Source of the DNA: Peptococcaceae bacterium UBA5752
GTDB lineage: Bacteria > Bacillota > Dehalobacteriia > UBA4068
Reading direction: 5' to 3'
NCBI GenBank assembly: GCA_002419055.1
Contig: DIFI01000006.1
Location: 104,585 to 168,584, forward strand
DNA: 64,000 bases
The notes under the pieces: generated by a model
The model's input: the letters and a program-made list of their open reading frames with translations, nothing else
What the model was told of the DNA's origin: nothing
Databases searched by the model: none
Part shown: positions 60,343 to 64,000 of the stretch, in pieces
Numbering within the stretch: position 1 is the first letter of the stretch
Layout of the letters: the number at the start of each line of letters is the position of its first letter
Position numbers and translations under genes: made by a program

Positions 60343-60585
60343 ATGAATAGCAAAAAAATGGTTCAGACTAAATTTTTGTCAGTATGCGTTAGTTTTGGTT
60401 TGACGATTGGCATCTTGATATATTTTTTAGGTGTTGTTTTAGGTGGTTGGTTAGACCTTCATTTTGGCACGGACTCTTGGTTTACAATTGGCGGAGTTTT
60501 ATTAGCAATATTCTGTTCTTTTTTTGAGTTAATACAAGCTCTAAAAGCACTGGACAAAGCGGAAAAAAAGGCCGATGAGGAGTAA
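60343..60585 (+). CDS. atpZ: AtpZ/AtpI family protein of the ATP synthase operon
   Basis: The 80-residue protein has two membrane segments (about 9-34 and 42-65) joined by a short polar loop with DLHFGTDSW, and a charged C-terminal tail KALDKAEKKADEE. AtpZ is thought to assist assembly or magnesium supply for the ATP synthase. No clear Shine-Dalgarno sequence precedes the ATG; the gene lies next to the promoter, and the downstream GTG start of atpI is five bases after its stop. Confidence 0.85.
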   Translation: MNSKKMVQTKFLSVCVSFGLTIGILIYFLGVVLGGWLDLHFGTDSWFTIGGVLLAIFCSFFELIQALKALDKAEKKADEE

Positions 60586-60590
60586 ATTTT

Positions 60591-60944
60591 GTGGATTATT
60601 TTTTTGCTGCACTAGGAGGCGGCGCTTTCGGTGCTATAGTTGGTCTGGCTAAGTATTTATTTCTTTGGGCACCGGAAATTAACGGTAAAAAGCAATTTAC
60701 ACAAGAATCTGTAACTGCAAAGCTGATAATACAAAATTTTATTAATGTTGCCACACTGCTTACAGTATATTTTTTGAGAAATATCTGGCCTTATCCGTTT
60801 TTAATCACAATTTTTGCCACTGCGATAGCACTAAGCCTGATGTCTCGATTCACTTTTTTGCGACAAAATAAACAATCTGCCATAATCGGCAGTCAAACAG
60901 CCAGTCACAATAATGATGACAAAACAGTCAAGTTTAAAAAATAA
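60591..60944 (+). CDS. atpI: ATP synthase subunit I-like protein
   Basis: The 117-residue membrane protein has about three to four hydrophobic segments (residues 2-24, 38-56, 65-90) and a polar tail. It occupies the atpI position and resembles the ATP synthase I family, which helps assemble the c-ring. Its GTG start has GAGGAG eight bases ahead, within the end of atpZ. Sequence identity within this family is low, so the name rests partly on position. Confidence 0.75.
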   Translation: MDYFFAALGGGAFGAIVGLAKYLFLWAPEINGKKQFTQESVTAKLIIQNFINVATLLTVYFLRNIWPYPFLITIFATAIALSLMSRFTFLRQNKQSAIIGSQTASHNNDDKTVKFKK

Positions 60945-60961
60945 TTAGTAGGTGATATTTC

Positions 60962-61627
60962 ATGCATGGTGAAGCTCTCTTCTATATCGGATCGTTCGGA
61001 ATAACCAGTATCATGGTAACAATGGCAGGAATAACGCTCATCTTGTCGATTGTTTGCATCGCTGGCACTCGCAACTTACAGGTTGTTCCAACAGGGTTTC
61101 AAGCATTATTAGAAAAAGGCGTAGAAAATCTTGAAGGTATTATTTGCGAAAACCTTGGCAAAGAAAACGGTAGGCGTTATTTGCCAATATTGGCGACTAT
61201 CTTCATTTTTATAATTATTTCTAATTACAGCGGTCTTTTACCTATGGCCGGCAAGCTACCTGGTTTAGCAGCTCCGACCTCTTCTTTAAGCGTCACAGCT
61301 TCATTGGCAGTTATTATATTTTTTACAACCCATTTTGCCGGCATTAAGGCTCACGGCGTAGGTTATGTGAACCATTTCATCAAACCGGTATTTTTTTTGG
61401 CGCCGCTGCTGGTATTGGAAGAATTCGTACGGCCGCTTTCGCTGTCCGTCCGTCTTTACGGCAATATATTTGGCGAAGAGTCCGTAACCGAACAATTTTT
61501 CCATCTGATACCTCTGGGAGTGCCATTGATAATGAATGCTTTAAGTCTATTGATGGGATTTGTTCAAGCATTGGTTTTCTTGCTATTGAGTGCAACCTAC
61601 ATTTCCGGGTCTATTGAAGGACACTAA
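60962..61627 (+). CDS. atpB: F1Fo ATP synthase subunit a
   Basis: The 221-residue membrane subunit carries the essential stator arginine, R164, in PLSLSVRLYGNIFGEE. Other landmarks are ISNYSGLLP near residue 87 and LLSATYISGSIEGH at the C-terminus. It forms the ion half-channels next to the c-ring. TAGGTGAT lies ahead of the ATG. It begins 17 bases after atpI. Confidence 0.95.
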   Translation: MHGEALFYIGSFGITSIMVTMAGITLILSIVCIAGTRNLQVVPTGFQALLEKGVENLEGIICENLGKENGRRYLPILATIFIFIIISNYSGLLPMAGKLPGLAAPTSSLSVTASLAVIIFFTTHFAGIKAHGVGYVNHFIKPVFFLAPLLVLEEFVRPLSLSVRLYGNIFGEESVTEQFFHLIPLGVPLIMNALSLLMGFVQALVFLLLSATYISGSIEGH

Positions 61628-61700
61628 ATCGGGTTAAGTATTAAGTAATTAATATTTATATAAATAATAAACCCATTATGCATTGAAGGGAGGTTATTTA

Positions 61701-61928
61701 ATGGAAAGTGGATTGATTGCATTGGCGGCAGCTATCGTCATGAGCATCACCAGCATCGGGCCTGCTATCAGCCAGGGCAAAGCTGCTTCCACCGCGCTGG
61801 AGGGTATGGCACGTCAGCCGGAGGCAACCGGTAACCTGCGCACAACGATGATCTTAGCACTCGGCTTCATGGAATCGTTAACTATTTACGGGTTGCTGAT
61901 CGCCATTATGCTGTTAGGTAAAATGTAA
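61701..61928 (+). CDS. atpE: F1Fo ATP synthase subunit c
   Basis: The 75-residue hairpin has two membrane helices joined by the conserved ARQPE loop. The ion-binding carboxylate is E58. Q25 (ISQGKA) and S59 (MESLTIY) plus Y63 match residues of the Na+-binding signature known from Ilyobacter, but the Thr after the ES pair is Leu here. The ATG at 61701 has AAGGGAGG about eight bases ahead; an in-frame TTG at 61683 is rejected. Confidence 0.95.
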   Translation: MESGLIALAAAIVMSITSIGPAISQGKAASTALEGMARQPEATGNLRTTMILALGFMESLTIYGLLIAIMLLGKM

Positions 61929-61999
61929 TATCAAAATCCGGGGCAACAAACCCGGTTGTCCCGGATTACCTGTTTCATGTTTGAGGAGGTTTATCAGCT

Positions 62000-62485
62000 A
62001 TGTCATTAGAACCAAGCGTGATAATTTTTTCTTTGATCAATTTTGCTATTTTAGCAGTAGTATTGACCAAATTTCTTTATAAACCTATATTGAAAATGAT
62101 TGATGACCGTAAGCTAAGCATCAGCGAAGCTTTAGAAGCCGCTGATAAAGCGCGCGCAGAAGTCGCCGCTACCAGTGATACTATCAAAGCTCAGATCGCT
62201 CAAGCTCACATAGAAGCAGAATCTGTAATTGCCAATGCTCAAGTTAAAAGTGAAGAAATAAAGCAATCAATTATCGAAAGTGCCCGCAGCGAGGCTACCG
62301 ATATTACCGCTAAAGCTCTGGCAACGATAGAAGAAGAGAAACAGTTAGCCAAAATTGAATTGCGAAATGAAGTAGCTTCATTAGTAGTGTTAGCTTTGGA
62401 AAAAATATTGGCCGAAGAAATCAATACAGATAAACAAAAATATCTTATGGATAAATATATTACGGAAGTGGGTCGTATTCAATGA
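62000..62485 (+). CDS. atpF: F1Fo ATP synthase subunit b
   Basis: The 161-residue stator subunit has one N-terminal membrane helix (about 8-27, IIFSLINFAILAVVLTKFLY) followed by KPILKMIDDRKLSI and a long charged coiled-coil, with the dimerisation heptads to the end. GAGGAGG precedes the ATG. It overlaps atpH by four bases (ATGA). Confidence 0.96.
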   Translation: MSLEPSVIIFSLINFAILAVVLTKFLYKPILKMIDDRKLSISEALEAADKARAEVAATSDTIKAQIAQAHIEAESVIANAQVKSEEIKQSIIESARSEATDITAKALATIEEEKQLAKIELRNEVASLVVLALEKILAEEINTDKQKYLMDKYITEVGRIQ

Positions 62486-63021
62486 AAGAGGGTGTTGTTG
62501 CCCGCCGTTATGCTAAAGCTCTCTTTGATTTGGCGGATAAACACGATCTGGTTGAACAAATCAATAAAGATTGGCAAATATTTATTGATACTATTCAAAC
62601 CAATCAACAGCTTTCTGATGCCTTAAACAGCAAAGTTATTAGCATAGATAATCGTAAAGCTTTGCTTAAAGATGTTTTTGGCATAGACCTTCATACTTTA
62701 ATTCTGAATTGCCTTTATCTTTTAATAGACAAAGATCGTATTGAAATTTCTGAAAGTATCAGCTATAGCTATCAGCAACTTATTTGGCAAAAGAATAATA
62801 TCGTGCCAATTCAGCTCACTACTGCCAAGCTTCTCCCATCCGAACAGGAAGAACAACTGGAGCAAGCTATCAGCAGCTCTTTGAATAAGACTGCACTTTT
62901 AGATATTGCTATTAATCCGGCTTTAATCGGTGGTGCCGTAATGAAGATTGGTGACACAATCTATGACGGTAGCATCAAAAGCCAGTTAAAAGTCCTTAAA
63001 CAACACTTGTCAAGTAATTGA
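62482..63021 (+). CDS. atpH: F1Fo ATP synthase subunit delta
   Basis: The 179-residue peripheral stator protein begins ARRYAKALFDLA and has the C-terminal NPALIGGAVMKIGDTIYDGSIKSQL motif that marks the family. It links subunit b to the alpha subunits at the top of F1. It is translationally coupled with atpF. Confidence 0.96.
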   Translation: MKEGVVARRYAKALFDLADKHDLVEQINKDWQIFIDTIQTNQQLSDALNSKVISIDNRKALLKDVFGIDLHTLILNCLYLLIDKDRIEISESISYSYQQLIWQKNNIVPIQLTTAKLLPSEQEEQLEQAISSSLNKTALLDIAINPALIGGAVMKIGDTIYDGSIKSQLKVLKQHLSSN

Positions 63022-63065
63022 CGTATCCTTATGCTTCGGGCGAAAAATGAACGGGGTGAAAGATA

Positions 63066-64000
63066 TTGAGTATCAAAAGCGATGAAATCAGTGCAATACT
63101 GAAAAAACAGATCGAGAATTATCAATCCAGCTTTGAAATATCGGAAACAGGTACGGTAATAAAAGTTGGCGATGGTATTGCTCATATCTATGGACTTTCC
63201 AATGCCATGAGTAATGAGCTATTGGAATTTCCTACTGGACAAGTCGGTATCGCTCTTAACTTGGAAGAGGATTCTATCGGCTGTATCATTCTTGGGCCTT
63301 ATCAAAATATTCATGAAGGCGATATAGTCAAACGTACCGGACGTATCGTAGAAGTGCCGGCTGGCGAAGCGTTGCTGGGCAGAGTAGTTAATCCGCTCGG
63401 CCAACCGCTTGATGGATTGGGACCAATTAAAACAGAACAATTCCGTCATATTGAAAGCCCGGCTCCCGGCGTAATTGACAGACGCGGCGTTTATCAGCCA
63501 CTGCAAACCGGCTTAAAAGCTATCGATGCATTGGTTCCGATTGGCCGTGGCCAGCGCGAATTGATTATTGGTGACCGTCAGACCGGTAAAACTGCTATTG
63601 CCATAGATGCTATTATCAACCAAAAAGGTCAAGATGTAATTTGCATCTATGTTGCTATAGGTCAAAAGGCCTCAACTGTAGCATCGGTTGTCCAGAAATT
63701 ACAGCAATACGGTGCCTTAGATTATACTATCGTTGTTTCTGCCGTGGCTTCCGAGCCGGCGCCGTTGCTTTATATTGCGCCATACTGCGGTGCAGCCATG
63801 GGTGAATACTTTATGTATAGTGGCCGCGATGTATTGATTATCTATGATGATTTAACGAAACATGCAGCTGCTTACCGTGAGTTATCATTATTATTGCATC
63901 GTCCGCCGGGACGTGAGGCTTATCCGGGCGACGTTTTCTACCTCCATTCCCGTCTTTTGGAAAGAGCTGCCAAGCTCTCCGACGCAAAGGGAGGCGGAAG
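63066..64000 (+). CDS. atpA: F1Fo ATP synthase subunit alpha (partial)
   Basis: The frame runs off the window end after about 311 codons. A TTG start (63066) gives SIKSDEISAILKKQIENYQ, with GGGGTGAAAG ahead. Clear landmarks are VKVGDGIAHIYGL, the Walker A GDRQTGKT (about 169-176), CIYVAIGQKAST and IIYDDLTKHAAAYRE. The remaining roughly 190 residues, and presumably atpG, atpD and atpC, lie beyond the window. Confidence 0.95.
   Translation, partial: MSIKSDEISAILKKQIENYQSSFEISETGTVIKVGDGIAHIYGLSNAMSNELLEFPTGQVGIALNLEEDSIGCIILGPYQNIHEGDIVKRTGRIVEVPAGEALLGRVVNPLGQPLDGLGPIKTEQFRHIESPAPGVIDRRGVYQPLQTGLKAIDALVPIGRGQRELIIGDRQTGKTAIAIDAIINQKGQDVICIYVAIGQKASTVASVVQKLQQYGALDYTIVVSAVASEPAPLLYIAPYCGAAMGEYFMYSGRDVLIIYDDLTKHAAAYRELSLLLHRPPGREAYPGDVFYLHSRLLERAAKLSDAKGGG

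Overview
The window looks like a chromosomal segment of a Bacillota bacterium, most likely Clostridia-like or a near relative. The signs are a Trp T-box leader, a spoIID gene beside murA, a short-form HisG with a HisZ partner, a four-cysteine zinc ribosomal protein L31, strong AGGAGG-type ribosome binding sites, several TTG starts, and the order rpmE / prfA / prmC / sua5 / rpiB / glyA / wecB / atp, which resembles the Bacillus and Clostridia arrangement. Oxygen-sensitive iron-sulfur proteins (a hydroxyacyl-CoA dehydratase activase, a 4Fe-4S serine dehydratase, a ferredoxin-tailed aldo/keto reductase, two radical SAM enzymes) suggest an anaerobe. No genus can be named from the sequence alone.

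Layout. 1-8.8 kb: the 5' end of a tRNA (probably Ala), a giant two-domain activase, a PerM-type membrane protein, murA and spoIID, and an EndoA/MazF toxin gene with no antitoxin in front. 8.85-10.96 kb: a small accessory island with one AT-rich orphan gene, a REP-associated tyrosine transposase (RAYT) bounded by inverted copies of a 19-bp repeat, two unrelated simple-repeat expansions outside those ends, and a truncated second copy of the transposase tail. 10.97-13 kb: a VTC-type polyphosphate polymerase, a DUF4956 membrane protein and a low-complexity membrane protein. 13.1-16.7 kb: a GntR/ABC operon of YtrABC type with a perfect palindromic operator. 16.8-23.3 kb: an ECF sigma factor, a 1684-residue membrane-anchored alpha-2-macroglobulin-like protein in the position of an anti-sigma factor, and a MEMO-like lipoprotein, packed as one operon; this is the most unusual unit of the window.

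23.4-32.3 kb: a queuosine precursor transporter-like gene, thpR, a DUF1287 protein, a GIY-YIG protein, ilvE, a LysR regulator, a MATE exporter, an aldo/keto reductase, and a radical SAM/DUF4180 pair. 32.4-39.6 kb: a complete histidine operon on the minus strand (hisZ-G-D-B-H-A-F-IE and a PHP histidinol phosphatase) behind a good sigma-A-type promoter. 39.8-41.6 kb: a Trp T-box leader and a stand-alone TrpB2. 41.6-48 kb: an Fe-S serine dehydratase, an ECF-transporter S component, a TetR regulator with its probable operator, a TerC protein and FeoB.

48-53.8 kb: a translation-related minus-strand cluster (radical SAM, rpmE, DUF1385, prfA, prmC, sua5) with an unexplained folded RNA candidate before the DUF1385 gene. 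53.8-56.7 kb: a LysM/M23 peptidase, an acidic lipoprotein and a PaaK/CapK-like ligase. 56.9-64 kb: rpiB-glyA-comEB-wecB running into the F1Fo ATP synthase operon (atpZ, I, B, E, F, H, A), whose c subunit carries part of the sodium-binding signature; atpA is cut by the window end.
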